Shown here piece after piece: positions 11,503 to 22,086 of a stretch of 64,000 nt of DNA (the stretch's first letter is position 1; each line of letters opens with the position of its first letter). Under the pieces are notes generated by a model. It was not told the DNA's origin, did not search any database, and was given only the letters and a program-made list of their open reading frames with translations. This DNA comes from Acanthosepion pharaonis (lineage: Eukaryota; Mollusca; Cephalopoda; Sepiida; Sepiidae): NCBI GenBank assembly GCA_903632075.3, contig CAHIKZ030002090.1, forward strand, positions 4,267,501-4,331,500. Direction: 5' to 3'. The position numbers were made by a program, and so were the translations under genes.

Positions 11503-11899
11503 TACCTAAGTGTTTCTTTTACGTAGTAAACGGATGAAAGACAAAACAAGAAAAGTTTTAAGGGTCTTGCTGCAAAACAAACTTCAAACATGTGGTATGG
11601 ATACTGAGGACTAAGAAACTTTAAGAGAAAATTTGTTAGGATGAGAATGTTAAACGATGTTTAGTTGGCGTTCGACAAAAAGGCGCGGGAGGTTTAATCA
11701 TGCAATCTTGAAATGGGCCCTTAAAAAGCAATCTATTACAGAACTTAACAAACGTGCTAACTCACTAAGTAATGTAGGAACAAGCAGAGTTTTAATCTGA
11801 GTAGGGCAACTAAAATATTATCCAGCCGACCCACTTCCAAAAATTTAACCAAATGGCCAAAAATATTTTCTTTTCTTTGATTTCACCTTATTTTCCATC

Positions 11900-12260
11900 A
11901 CTTTAATTCATTCATTTTCTACAGCTTATCAACCCCTTGAAGGTTACTTAAAACCATATAATATTTTTAGATTATAAGAATTTTTTTTTGTTCTTTTGTT
12001 TTTTAAATAATAATGATTTTAGTGATACCAGTCTTACTAATTAACTCATAGCTGGGGGAGAATTGGTGGATTCCTATTTTTCCCAAAGGTATTTAGATGA
12101 AATTGACTATAACGAACCCAATTGGAATTGGAACACGATTCTCCGATTAACAATTTCGAAACACTATCCAGCATCCAATCCCCCGTCCGCACATCCAATC
12201 TTCCGGCACTGAGTATTCCCAATAGGTCATCTATCGAAATACTGAGCTGTTCGTTTATTT
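11900..12260 (-). repeat. SINE-B copy (tRNA-derived), minus strand
   Basis: Shares with 39,820-40,175 the words TTATCAACCC, CTTGAAGGTTA, TTTTTAGATTATAAGAATTT, then CATAGCTGGG and a degenerate tRNA-like head at about 12,110-12,260. This is the most widespread SINE-like family in the window. Confidence 0.7.
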
Positions 12261-12654
12261 AAGATGATAATCTGACGTAAACTTTCAGTAGTTCTTTACA
12301 TTCCATCATATTTCTTTGATGAAAATTGTTTCCCGAACATATTGGAAACAAATTTGCTTTACCGAAATTCATAGCATCATTATTAAGTCGTTAAATTATT
12401 TTCCCTAGCTTTCCGACTTTTTACCTGTTTATTCCATCATAAAAGGACGGTTTCCGTTTTGATGTCATGAATTCTTCGACTAATGTTTCGACAAATCAAG
12501 AACTGTTGAAAAAACCGAAACAGTCTGAAAGTCTTGAAGATAATCGGTATATGGATAAACTTCCGATTTCATTACCTTCATCTTTTCATACGTTTACATT
12601 ACAATGAGCCTTCATCTAGAAAAATCACTAATGTTCTTTGTTTCATTTTTTCTA
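12261..12654. other. Unique spacer
   Basis: No recognised gene or repeat. 11,501-11,900 is likewise featureless apart from AT richness. Confidence 0.55.
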
Positions 12655-12950
12655 AACATTTCACCCAATGAAGGCAATAAAGCCACTAGGACACAAGGGG
12701 TTTACTGAGTGTTAGAGAATATGAGAAAAAAAACTACTATTCAGTAGAGAGGACAATAAGAGAACAAGAATTAAGAAGGCATAAGATAACGATTGACATT
12801 GCATTTAAACTTTTGAAGATCGAAGTTGACTGGAAAACAAGATGCCGGAAGAGAATCCCACAAGCGAGAAGTGCGATAGAAGAAACTTTTAGCATAGAAC
12901 TTTCGGTTACATCTATCAATTTCAACTGTAAAATGACCAGACCTTTTATT
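12655..12950 (-). mobile_element. LINE 3' end (CR1/Jockey-like), minus strand
   Basis: On the minus strand, 12,945 downward reads IDRCNRKFYAKSFFYRTSRL followed by WDSLPASCFPVNFDLQKFKC and NVNRYL. This is the C-terminal tail of the same LINE type as at 14.7, 25.9, 45.8, 46.4 and 51 kb (family form: FFPRTSxLWNSLPxxxF...FKxxVNRYL). Untranslated sequence follows down to about 12,655 and includes a GCTTTATTGCCTTCA-like 3' end near 12,670-12,690. Only the tail is present, as expected of a 5'-truncated insertion. Confidence 0.8.
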
Positions 12951-13129
12951 TCATGTGTATATTAGTTATTTGAATAGCATTTTTGTGACTTGACTGGAAG
13001 CAAATGTATCCGTATCAACAAAAAATCCATGTTAATGGTAATATTAGCTATTTCATTATCAAGAAATTTTCGGCATCCAGGAGCAAAAGCTGCTGTCGAT
13101 TGAAATTTATAAAATATTTATCTTAAATA

Positions 13130-13360
13130 AGTTTTTCAGGAATGTAAGTGAATATGAGAAAAAGAAATCATTATGATGGGAGAACAATAAAAACAGGAAT
13201 TAAGAAAACAGAAGATAACGATTGTCATTGCATTTAAATTTTTGAAAATCAAAGTTGACACAAAATCAAGAAGCGAGTTCCACAATCAAGAAGTGCGACA
13301 GAATAAACTGTTAGCTTAGAGCTTACGTTTAGATCTAGACATATCAACCGTAAAATAATG
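13130..13360 (-). mobile_element. LINE 3' end, second minus-strand copy
   Basis: A more decayed copy of the neighbouring tail: the minus strand gives SLFCRTS, a stop, LWNSLLDF and FKNLNAMTIVIFC in shifting frames. It lies about 200 bp from the 12.7-kb copy in the same orientation, so the two may be a local duplication or two nested insertions. Confidence 0.7.
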
Positions 13361-13475
13361 ATACCTAGCCGCCTATCTTGCACTGTGCTTAAATTATAAA
13401 GCCTCGGTACCTATGAGGTAAGTTCGTCAGAACAATTATCATGAAAGTATTCACAGAAAAAGACCCAGGGAAGCT

Positions 13476-13688
13476 ATGTTACAGCGATGGGAAATTGACA
13501 AAAAAATAAACAATACCTTCGCTCCCAAGAATGTCTGTTCTCTTCAAATACGCCATTTAAACAAACAAGCTGCTTCCAACAGAGATGTGCAGGATCATTT
13601 GTCTAGATTCAAGAGCTTCATACTAAAAAATCCTTCACGAATCCAACCAAACACTTTCCTTGTCGATTCCTTTAAAGTCAAATTTTGA
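13476..13688 (+). CDS. Unassigned 70-codon open frame
   Basis: A plus-strand frame starting MLQRWEIDKKINNTF and ending with DSFKVKF. Unlike most frames here it is not low-complexity and has balanced amino-acid use, with a run of Lys, Arg, Asn and His. I recognise no domain. There is no obvious splice or promoter signal, and it sits between LINE remnants, so it may be part of an unrecognised retroelement ORF or chance. I do not claim it is expressed. Confidence 0.2.
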   Translation: MLQRWEIDKKINNTFAPKNVCSLQIRHLNKQAASNRDVQDHLSRFKSFILKNPSRIQPNTFLVDSFKVKF

Positions 13689-13875
13689 AGGTTCTTTCGT
13701 ATTTAGCTATTAGTTTCTTGAATCTAGAATTCTTATAATGAATCCATTTTTTTTACCTTCGACGATAATAGTAATGATAATATTAGTGAATACCTTATGT
13801 TGTGTGTCTCTTCCCTTTTTTTTACATAAGATGGACTCGTCCAAAGTATATTTATACTGACAGAGAGAATACATG

Positions 13876-14110
13876 CGTTGATTTACGTCGAGATACAGCC
13901 TCGACGTCTGTCGAACTCTTTGCTTTGCCAGAGAGGAACCCGGACGAAGCTTTGCCGAAGGGCAAAGTTTCGTCTGGTGAGGTAGACAGGACCTGAACCC
14001 GTCTAGGTGGGTTCAAAGGGGATACGTCGAGATACAGTCTCTGTGTGCGACGTCTGTCGAATGAATAAGACGTCAAAGAATGAATAAAACGTTAATAGAC
14101 ATCTTTTGTC
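13876..14110 (+). mobile_element. Stem-loop-rich LTR-like fragment
   Basis: Homologous to the repeated unit of the LTR-like element at 27,462-28,162: both carry GTCGAACTCT, TGCTTTG, GAGAGGAACC, CGGACGA, TTTCGTC and AGGTAGACAG in the same order. This copy keeps a strong hairpin with stem CCGGACGAAGCTTTGCC and tetraloop GAAG, plus a second hairpin around GAACCC/GGGTTC. A short duplication (CGTCGAGATACAG at 13,887 and 14,026; ACGTCTGTCGAA at 13,903 and 14,050) brackets it. Confidence 0.65.
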
Positions 14111-14607
14111 TCAGTGAATTCAGTTCTTTTGTTCTCTCTTGGTTTCTTTAACTCTCAGAAAATTTGGATATTACTGACTTTATTGACTTTCTTGGGGTGA
14201 AATGATTATCAACTAGTATCTGTTCTCAGCATCTCTAATGGTAATGGTAACATTAGCTGTTTCCTTATAGGGAAACATTCAACAGTCATTGATCGACAAC
14301 CAGAGGTACTCGAATGATTTTCTTCACACTCTGGCTTTCGTGCTACGATCAAAGTGTAATATCCGTTCCAAGCATCTCTAAAGTTAACGGTTATTAGTTG
14401 ATTCCTTATAAGAAAACATTCAACATTGTCCTAGAAGCCAGGCCGACCGATGGTTAAAATTTATCACACCTTTCTACTGAAATGTTGTTTTTTCGGGAAG
14501 GTAAATGTCTTCAGTTTACTAGTTGTATGAGGACAATAGTCCGAATAATATAAATAGTGTAAAATTCATTTATATATACCAAACAGCAGACAACGCGCAT
14601 AATCCCT

Positions 14608-14611
<4 letters not shown>

Positions 14612-14650
<39 letters not shown>
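14612..14650. repeat. (TA)n microsatellite
   Basis: About 40 bases of TA abutting the 3' end of a LINE fragment. From 14,111 to 14,611 there is unique DNA with a LINE-type 3' word (TTGGGGTGAAATGATTA) at 14,193. Confidence 0.95.
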
Positions 14651-14653
<3 letters not shown>

Positions 14654-14654
14654 T

Positions 14655-15290
14655 TGGGGTTACATCTAGCTCCTTCAATAGTAAAATAGTGAGACATTGT
14701 TGCCAATAATATAGTACGCTTAAATTCAAATTCATGAAGTCGAAATTCCAAGAAGAAACGCTCATCAAAACTTAAAATATTTATAGAAAAGACATCGAGA
14801 AGCAGTAGTGGAAAAGTGTCTGAAGTGAAGATGCTAGGCCAGGATCCATTACATTACAAACCATTCTTTGAATTTTATCAAGAATCTCGAGATATATAGT
14901 CGGATCACCAGATCAGATATGACAGTAATCTTCGATGCATGGACGAATAGTATATTTACATTTATAAATGTGTAAGATGGGTTCTGACGAGAAAAAATTG
15001 TCTGTTACGATACAGTGAATCACCTTGCCTAACAGTAGACCTAGCAATTGATTCAGTATGATATTTACACTTCATGTCAGTGGAAAATGTGAGATGAAGA
15101 AGGCACACTAAGTTGCTGATAGAATGCTGAAAATATTCTCTATGGTGATGATATGATAGCAATTTTGTTTTGGTGTCGTTAAAATTTACAAGCCATTCCT
15201 TGCCCTAGTTAACCACTGATCTGAGGTAATTTTCAAGAGCAGCTGCCAGTTTTATTTTGTCGGGAATATGGGAATTGCTACGAGGTTTAC
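14655..15290 (-). mobile_element. LINE reverse-transcriptase 3' half, minus strand
   Basis: The minus strand reads, in broken frames, LTFSTDMKCKYHTESIARST (family form: LTFSxDxKWxDYIxSIAKSA), then a YxSSMHRRLLSY segment (family form: IYKSTIRPCMEYCCH), and then KYFKF...FRLHEFEFKRT with TMSHYFTIEGARCNP at its end, which fits the HEFKRTTRLAATSHHFTVEL tail. It is the RT-thumb to C-terminal part of the CR1/Jockey-like LINE also seen at 25.9-26.7 kb. Several stops and shifts show long decay. It stops at a (TA)n tract where the last coding part should be. Confidence 0.75.
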
Positions 15291-16050
15291 ATTCAAGTTT
15301 TTTTAACAGCATATCAACCAGGACATTTAATGCCGAAAGTTAATTTTCTTGAGAGATTTGAAGTAATAGAAATACGATATATGTTATTCTGCTTTCACAG
15401 TTGAATACATGGGATTTTATACTCAGCTTTTATGCATATACATGTTTGTGTGTAATTGATTACTAGAGGCAATGATATGTGTGTTTTATGTTGTAACTTT
15501 GTTGATGTTATATTTTGGAATACATTGTGATTTCTTTAAGAAATTGTAGGATATTATGTAGATTAATTCCAAGAGAGAGTTCTTTCATGTTGGTTGGTTG
15601 ATTGGTTTATTTCCTTTAGCAGCACCTCAACCTACATGGGATATTCAATATCGAAATCCAAACAGCTTGAACACAATTGTACAGCTTCAACTGATCATAT
15701 TTTGAACAAAATTGTATACCTTCATTTACAGATAAAATATATTGTTGATAATTCTACTGTAAAATATTTGCTGGTCAATTTACTATAAATATGCTCTGTT
15801 GGTAATTTCACTATAAAAATGTATTTTTTATAATTTCATAGTGTTTTTTTTTTGTTGTTGTTGTTTTTGTTTTGTTTTGTTTGGGAGTTAAATATTTGCC
15901 CATAACTTGGACCCTAACAGGTGCTAACACTCCAGGTCAAGTTGGATCTGGAAACAACAGCCATTAAAATGTGGTTTCATGTTCTGTAAAACCTCCAATT
16001 TGCCAATCAGAGGTCTTGCTGCTGGATGTAGTTTATCGTTATACCTAGGA
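15290..16050 (+). repeat. Dispersed repeat R4, copy 1
   Basis: Parts are homologous to 55,870-56,290. The shared words include ACAGCATATCAAC (15,309), ACCCTAACAGGTGCT (15,911), AGGTCTT and GTAGTTTATCGT, in the same order and strand. No protein can be read from it. Confidence 0.65.
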
Positions 16051-16061
16051 TTGAACTTGGA

Positions 16062-16193
16062 CACCTCGGCGTGGTGTAATGTTCAGCAAGCTTGACTCGC
16101 TAAAGCAGTTACGACTGAATAGTAAGATCAATCCTCATTGGGTGCCCCATACTTTCGGCCTTATGCCACATCTAAGCAACGCTTAGAAAATCA
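16062..16193 (+). repeat. SINE-A copy (tRNA-derived)
   Basis: Begins ACCTCGGCGTGGTGTAATG (A-box region), has the B-box-like GATCAATCCTC and ends with the family tail CTTTCGGCCTTATGCCACA and TCTAAG..CGCTTAG. Confidence 0.8.
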
Positions 16194-17084
16194 ATACCTA
16201 GGACTGAACTTGCTACGATGTAAAAATTGACCAAAATCTTTCGGTTAAGCTATTTGACATTGTCAGGTATTTTTGTTATATTAGTATAAGAAATGGTGTG
16301 TAAGTGCTATTTTAGACGATATAAAAGATATTGAAGGTAGACACCTTCTTAATTTCTAAATACGGCCAGTACATTGTAGCCGTGTTCATAATTCATGTTT
16401 TTCAGGGGTGGTTCGTTTTAGTATATAATAAGGACTTACAACTCTTTAAAAAAATTTTGCTGTTAGGAATATGCATCTTATTCATTTTCTCGACGAGTAT
16501 GTTCTATATTGCGATTCTCTGATGGTTTAAATACGTCTAGAATCAGGTGCCTTGACAGGCTGCAGTTGGCGTTTCCAAGGTAATTATTATAGGGTTTCTT
16601 TTCGTCGAGAACGCAATTCATTCTGGGCTATTTAAATTTATAAATAATGTTATCCTGATATAGTTTTGATTTCGTAGACTAGGTGTCATTTCTGATAATA
16701 TAGATACATGTTTTTTTTTGTTTTTTTTTTACTTAAATTGCTAATTGCTTTGCCGAAACCGTACGAAATCAACAATGATCTTTTTACATAAATTAATTCC
16801 AGAATAGAAAACAAAATAAACTATACTCAACAACAGTACCTTGTCAGTCTTGTTCAATCTTTCTCTGTGAATGAACAGACGATAGGCGTACAAGAAAGAC
16901 ATCACTCGCTTTGAAATAGACACCCCACCCTACTTCAGCTTGACCTCTCCCTGAAGTTGACTGATATGTGGATATAAATTAACTCTTAGGCTCGTTATCG
17001 AAAATGGTCGCCCCAGCCGTTTCCATAGTAACGAATGAACATGCTTATAACGATACGTAAACTTCCAAATTGGTTATTCCTAAA
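16194..17084. other. Spacer with fragment of element E
   Basis: The word ACGGCCAGTACATTGTAGCC at 16,363 and the ACAGTACCTTGTCAGTC block near 16,833 match the middle and the arm of element E (35.2 and 44.8 kb), so this is probably a badly decayed copy. I recognise nothing else in it. Confidence 0.5.
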
Positions 17085-17215
17085 TTTTCGCTTGAGGATG
17101 AAACAGGGCTTGGTACTTTAATTCAATTTAATTTTAATAATTATATCGATGGTTTCGGCTCTCGTTTTTGAAACATGAGAACTCTTATGTAGCGAAGGAA
17201 ACATATTTTTAAAAA
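17085..17215 (+). repeat. Dispersed repeat, copy 2
   Basis: Reverse-orientation relative of 3,795-4,010, sharing TTCGCTTGAGGATGAAAC and the ATGTAGCGAA end. Confidence 0.6.
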
Positions 17216-17333
17216 AATATTATTATCTAAGCTCTACTTCTGTATGGAGCACTGTTCTTTAAAAATAAGATCAAAAATACTAAAGAACCCTGGATTATTT
17301 ACCTTACGTGTTCTTTCCTATTTTTCTAGATAC

Positions 17334-17335
<2 letters not shown>

Positions 17336-17400
<65 letters not shown>
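17336..17400. repeat. (CA)n-(TA)n microsatellite
   Basis: CA 17,336-17,373 followed by TA to 17,400. Confidence 0.95.
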
Positions 17401-17404
<4 letters not shown>

Positions 17405-17559
17405 ATTGACAGATTCAAAATGTGTGGATGGTCCGACACAAGCCTTCACCACTTGAAAAAAATCATGGTATTGGTTTTCTGACAAGTACATCTAATTAGT
17501 TGCACACATATCCGACTGCTATGAAAAACTGAATGAAACAACATTAGCTTCATCTTGGC

Positions 17560-17870
17560 ACTTGGGATATACGAACTCTCCAGAACAACAACTCAGCACC
17601 AGAAAGAAAAACAGCTTTGGTCGCATTGGAGCTAAAGAAGTACAACATTGATATAGCTGCACTGAGAAGTAAGCATCAGTTGACTACATGAAACGAGAAA
17701 GCAAAATAAGACAGTGTTCCTGCTGCACTTGGATACAATATATTCTCTTGTACTGTTTCTGGTCTTTTGTGCAATTCTCGAGCCGATCTCAAAAGTCATG
17801 CCCGTCATAGGCATACAGATAATTAGTTCGTGGTCGTCCGAACGACATACATCGAACTCGATGGGAGAGT

Positions 17871-17876
<6 letters not shown>
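17560..17876 (+). mobile_element. LINE deletion product: endonuclease start joined to zinc-finger tail
   Basis: From 17,560 the plus strand reads TWDIRTLQNNNSAPERKTAL, then VALELKKYNIDIAAL. This is the N-terminus of an APE-type LINE endonuclease (family form: TWNVRTLxD...ALVAxELxxYxIDIAALSETR). After only about 50 bp of degenerate sequence it changes to a C2H2-type finger (17,742-17,806): SCTVSGLLCNSRADLKSHAR followed by HRH, then FVVVRTTYIELDGRVHH, which resembles the tail of such LINE polyproteins. The whole reverse transcriptase (normally over 2 kb) is missing between them. The second finger cysteine is Ser (TCT for TGT), and there is an in-frame stop after TDN. It ends at (TA)n. Confidence 0.75.

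Positions 17877-17938
<62 letters not shown>
17877..17938. repeat. (TA)n microsatellite
   Basis: About 60 bases of TA at the end of the LINE fragment. Confidence 0.95.
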
Positions 17939-17939
<1 letters not shown>

Positions 17940-18221
17940 AATATGTGGTGCAGTTCAATTTATATTACAATGAATCATTCATACAAAAAGTAGATTAGTA
18001 AAGTTAATGATATAAAATGGCGAAATCCCTTCGCTAACAAAATTTTAAAGGTGCATTAACCTACAATTCAATCGATGAATGGTATGATCCTTGTTTTTAA
18101 AAATTATAAGCTGTATAAGGTCTTTCTTTAATATGCAAGTACTTTCAACTGTACATTCAGTCATCTTCACGCATGGAAATTATTTTGTCTTTTGGTAAAT
18201 TCAGGTAGCATCCGAGACGAA

Positions 18222-18285
18222 AAAATATAATGCGAATCGAAATATGAAAAAAATATATATATTTCGATTCACATTATATTTTTTT
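18222..18285. repeat. Short inverted repeat
   Basis: ATATAATGCGAATCGAAATAT pairs with its reverse complement near 18,259-18,281 (one mismatch) around a short AT loop. It looks like a fold-back remnant. Confidence 0.8.
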
Positions 18286-18475
18286 TAATTTTAAAATTCG
18301 CAGGATTTTTCAAACTGTAAATAGAGCTATAATCAAATATGTGTGACGTAAGGCGTCTGGATAGGCATGTAGTTGTTTGACAGATGTAATTATTTATGAA
18401 TTCGGTTTGATCAGGAACACAGTTCCTTAGGGGGAATTTGAACTCATTTGGATAGTTTCTACACACACTGTGTCA

Positions 18476-18595
18476 AAAAAGGAAAGCACTTGTTTGAACG
18501 CAAGAAAAATTAAATAGAAAGCTTAACCATAGTACCTTGTCTGTCATTTTAATGAAACGTGCATAATTGAAGGATTGCTGCCTAAATACACAATA
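18476..18595 (-). repeat. Element E arm, minus strand
   Basis: AAGAAAAATTAAATAGAAAGCTTAACC, ACCTTGTCTGTC and ATGAAACGTGCAT match in reverse complement the left arm of element E at 44.8 kb. Only one arm is present. Confidence 0.7.
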
Positions 18596-18779
18596 TTTAC
18601 ATATGTGTGTGTGCATGCGTGTGTGTGTGTGCTGAACGAATTTACAATGACTGTGGTCTTTCAATTATAGATTCTTTCGAGACACTCTTTGTCATGAATT
18701 TCTTCTTTCGAGAATTATTTAACATCGTGATATTTATTTATAAGTAATCTTAAGAGAAGCCGGTTATGTCAAATAAACT

Positions 18780-19100
18780 ATGTACACCCGTTCTTTCTGC
18801 ATTCGTATCAGCTCGGAAGATCTCCTTACATGTCAGGCCTGTCCATTTTTTGACGTTGCATGTCATTAAATGGGATTATATTTATACGCTTTAGCGCCCT
18901 CCCGACAAAACTCAACTCTTTATTATTCATTATATATTTGTAATCTCTTATTTATTCGCGCATGCTCTATTCAGTGTTGTTATCCTTGTCGGCCATGTTG
19001 GCGAACTCACCGCTAATATAAATATAGACTGGCTTAAACAACTCCTGCTGCTTGCTGCCCTTTTCACCAAATACAGTTCAGTTCAGTTCAGTTTGGAGGG
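18780..19100 (+). promoter_or_regulatory. Possible LTR or promoter-like segment
   Basis: This 300-bp segment is G+C-richer than its surroundings and has a TATA-like AATATAAATATAG at 19,015-19,027, followed by a CAGTT repeat (19,074-19,099). Composition and the TATA word resemble a retroviral-type LTR, but I find no second copy or clear ends in this window, so this is a weak call. Confidence 0.25.
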
Positions 19101-19291
19101 ACATGTTCGGGCTCTAATATATTTGTTTCAAATCAGTCAAAGGGTAGAGTCGAAAAAATATTTTCGACGTAAATTCTAGCTACTCTGTCAAATATCGACC
19201 CCAAGTAAAAATATTTGGAAGTATTTTATTTCATATTTCAGAAGATAAAATTGAATGTTTCGTTCTCGGAATAAGTCTGTGTTAGAGTTAT

Positions 19292-19297
<6 letters not shown>

Positions 19298-19385
<88 letters not shown>

Positions 19386-19580
19386 GAAAAAGACAATAGG
19401 AAAACTGTAATAGTTGCCGACGCGTTTCGTGGATGTGGACTTTTTCAAGGTGAAAGGAAATTTCTGTTTCACCTTGAAAAGTCGACATTGACGAAACGCG
19501 TCGGTGACTATTACAGTTTTTCCTATTGTCTTTTCATTTATAAATATTGTCTCTTTTTACAGATTAACTCTGAGAAATGT

Positions 19581-19668
<88 letters not shown>
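19298..19668. mobile_element. Fold-back element inside CA/TA/GA microsatellites
   Basis: CA 19,298-19,338 and TA 19,339-19,381. An inverted repeat follows, with arms about 19,384-19,462 and 19,464-19,543 that contain GACAATAGGAAAACTGTAATAG, CGACGCGTTTCGT and TTTTTCAAGGTGAAA with their reverse complements. Then TA 19,584-19,628 and GA 19,629-19,668. The GACGAAACGCGTC word recurs at 11.35 kb. No coding capacity. Confidence 0.85.
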
Positions 19669-19670
<2 letters not shown>

Positions 19671-19929
19671 TTGTTGTTGTTGTTTTAATGTCTCATGAAT
19701 GTTTATTATTTTTCACACACGTAATAGTTGGAATATAATATGCAAGTGTTTGTTTATATACACCGACTGCTCTAAGAATGTGTACCGAAATCAAATACTG
19801 AATTTGCTATTAAAAATGCTGTAAAGACAGAAAAAAGATCGTAGCTCAATAATATCTTGTCTAGTTTTAATGAAATTTGGCACTGCCGTTGGCAAGAGTC
19901 AAGGTAAAAACTGGTTCATGTGTTATAGT

Positions 19930-20030
19930 CATTTTCTAAGTGTAGCTTAGATGTGGCACAAGGTCGAAAGTATGGGTCGTCCAGTGAGGATCTGACTCAC
20001 TACTCGGTCATTTGGTTGGCGAAGTATGTA
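19930..20030 (-). repeat. SINE-A copy, minus strand
   Basis: Reverse complement of the SINE-A tail and B box (GTAGCTTAGATGTGGCACA, AAGGTCGAAAGTATGGG, GAGGATCTGAC). The A-box end is degraded. Confidence 0.75.
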
Positions 20031-20254
20031 TTGTTTAAGCTGTACCTCGGGAACACGCGTATATACCAAATTAAAGTTTTAGCATTATATAGATATATAT
20101 TACTATAAAATTATTATCACTTTGATCGACCATATAGTTTCGTAGCGTTTGTAGCCGGAATCTTTTGCTGTTTTAGACATTAAATGTGGCCACCAAACTG
20201 ATTGGATGGGTCAGCTGTTTCGCTGATTTCAGCGCCTTCGCAGTTTGTTTTTTT

Positions 20255-20480
20255 TTTTTTTTAATTTTCAGTTGTCTTTCTCCTAGACTGGTTGCCAACC
20301 AAAGCTAGTGAGTCTAGTCTGTCCTGCTATTTAGACCAGAGCCGGGCGTAGGAGAGAAGAGGAGATCAGTGAATACTTTTCCCAGGAGTTTTTCAGCGAA
20401 AGGGGACAAAACGAGATCCGGTGATATCTGAACCCGGTACGACAAAGCCCATTTTTCGCGGTGATAACCTCCACACTCAC
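20255..20480 (-). repeat. SINE-B copy, minus strand
   Basis: Matches the 42.4-kb copy (GGTTGCCAACC, AGTCTGTCCTGCTATTTA, GGAGAGAAG) and ends with the reverse complement of a B box at TCTGAACCCGG (20,426). Preceded and followed by T-rich runs (20,247-20,262 and 20,574-20,600). Confidence 0.65.
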
Positions 20481-20560
20481 TTCCATGTATATTTTTTAAC
20501 TTCTGAAATATTATTCAATCATCCACCCGACCGACCAGACCATGGGATGCCAATTCAGTT

Positions 20561-21020
20561 CCACCATTTTGCTGTTTTTTTTTTTTTGTTTTTTTTTTTT
20601 AAACCATGACGTGTTGTACTTCCTTTAACTGGGTGGGTCGGCTGTTGCGGCAGATCCAGCCGTCGCAAGTTTCGAATTTCAAGGTTTCCTTATACTTCAT
20701 TGGTTAATAAGCAGTTCTAGAAAGCACAGTCTATACTGATATTTAATCCATAGCTGTGGATTATTATATAAATAGTATATAAATAATATGTATGCACTAT
20801 TCATGAATAAATTTGAAATATTTGTCATTAAGTACAAAATATAGCAAGCATATTATATCATTCAGAGCCTTGTTAAAATTAGCCAATGTGTTATTTCATT
20901 TTTAATGTTGTATTTAGTGACTATCTGTCTCTTTATTAAATTCATGAGTATAGCTTCCGCTGTCCATACGAAAGAATATCAGTTGAATAGAAAAGTAAAT
21001 ATACAAGTTAAATTGGGAAA
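20561..21020. other. AT-rich unique spacer
   Basis: No recognised gene or repeat except poly-T. Confidence 0.55.
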
Positions 21021-21029
21021 TCTTTGAAA

Positions 21030-21412
21030 ACCTCTTCTTTTTCTTCTTCTTCTTTTTCTTCTTCTTCTTCTTCTTCTTCTTCTTCTTCTTGTTCCCCTTC
21101 TTCCTCCTCTTCTTCTTCTCCCTCTCCCCATTCTTCTTTTTTACTTCCCCATCCTTTTCTTCTTCTTCTTCTTCCTGTTTCCCTTCTTCCTCCTCTTCTT
21201 CTTCCCCCTCTTCCCATTCTTCTTTTTTTACTTCTCCATCCTTTTCTTCTTCTTCTTCTTGTTCCCCTTGTTCCCCCTCTTCTTCTTCTCCCTCTTCCCA
21301 TTCTTCTTCTTTTACTTCTCCATCCTTTTCTTGTTCTTCTTCTTGTTCTTCTTCTTGTTCTTCTTCTTCTCCTTCTTCGTCCTCTTCTTCTTCTCATTCT
21401 TCATCTTCTTCG
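21030..21412. repeat. (TTC)n polypyrimidine minisatellite, left arm
   Basis: Nearly pure pyrimidine for about 380 bp, with three loosely repeated units of 85-95 bp marked by TTTTACTTCYCCATCCTTTTC. It is the reverse complement of the unit at 22,087-22,850, so the two form a long inverted pair. All S/F/L-rich or R/E-rich frames here are artefacts. Confidence 0.9.
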
Positions 21413-21415
21413 TTC

Positions 21416-21458
<43 letters not shown>
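21416..21458. repeat. (TTA)n microsatellite
   Basis: Fourteen TTA units directly after the polypyrimidine arm. Confidence 0.95.
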
Positions 21459-21459
<1 letters not shown>

Positions 21460-21599
21460 CTCTTCTTTTCTTCTTCGTGAAATCTCGTCCCCCCCACTTA
21501 TTATCACTGCATATATTCGAACAATTGCCTTCATAATTGTTTTTGTTATGACATTTCAACTGAGAATAGTCTATCCCCGAACATTAAATAAAGGGTTCT

Positions 21600-21760
21600 G
21601 TTCAGAATACCCTGCTGGTCACCCAGATCCATATGCAGCTGAGCAAGGCCGTGGTATCTTTTTATCCTTCTGTAGAACCACACTTTTCTGTTGTTTTCTC
21701 TTCATCTGTAAACAGATTGTCCAGCATTCACTTCCATATAGAAGGATTTATATTACATAA
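21600..21760 (-). mobile_element. LINE fragment (GKR-tail family), minus strand
   Basis: The plus-strand words CTTCTGTAGAACCACA and CATTCACTTCCATATAGAAG align with 38,886-38,972 of the long LINE copy. On the minus strand they fit the segment LLYGSExWTxS...EAAEMWFYRR in degenerate form. Confidence 0.6.
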
Positions 21761-21944
21761 CACTTCAGCACTCTTTTTGTCTAACGAAATTTCCTCATTT
21801 TTTAATTTTTTTTTTTTCATACTTTGTTTAGGTTTTGGAATGTTGATTTTCAAAGCAAAATTTCTTCTCCGAAAAGTAAACAAAGCAATTTCTATAGAAT
21901 TAATGGATTTTATTTTTTTTTAATTCGGCACATTTTTTGCGCCC

Positions 21945-22085
21945 CAAACGTTATTTTTAGTGGATACCCGTATTTGAGTAGACGCTATGCTTTTTAAAAC
22001 TTTGTTTATTTCATCTACTCTCACTTGAGAGAACTTATTAAAGAAAATGTGCCTTCCGACAGGATTCGAACCGGGATCACCCTTT
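21945..22085 (-). repeat. SINE-C copy cut by the polypurine array
   Basis: Starts with the family terminus AACGTTATTTTTAGTGGATACC and continues to the B-box side CCGACAGGATTCGAACCGGGATC at 22,048-22,078, after which the GAA array begins. The A-box half is missing. Confidence 0.7.
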
Positions 22086-22086
22086 A

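Noticed and set aside
17095..17115. CTTGAGGATGAAAC as a minimal hammerhead core
   Set aside because: There is no room for stem II between the two core parts, and stem I cannot be drawn convincingly.
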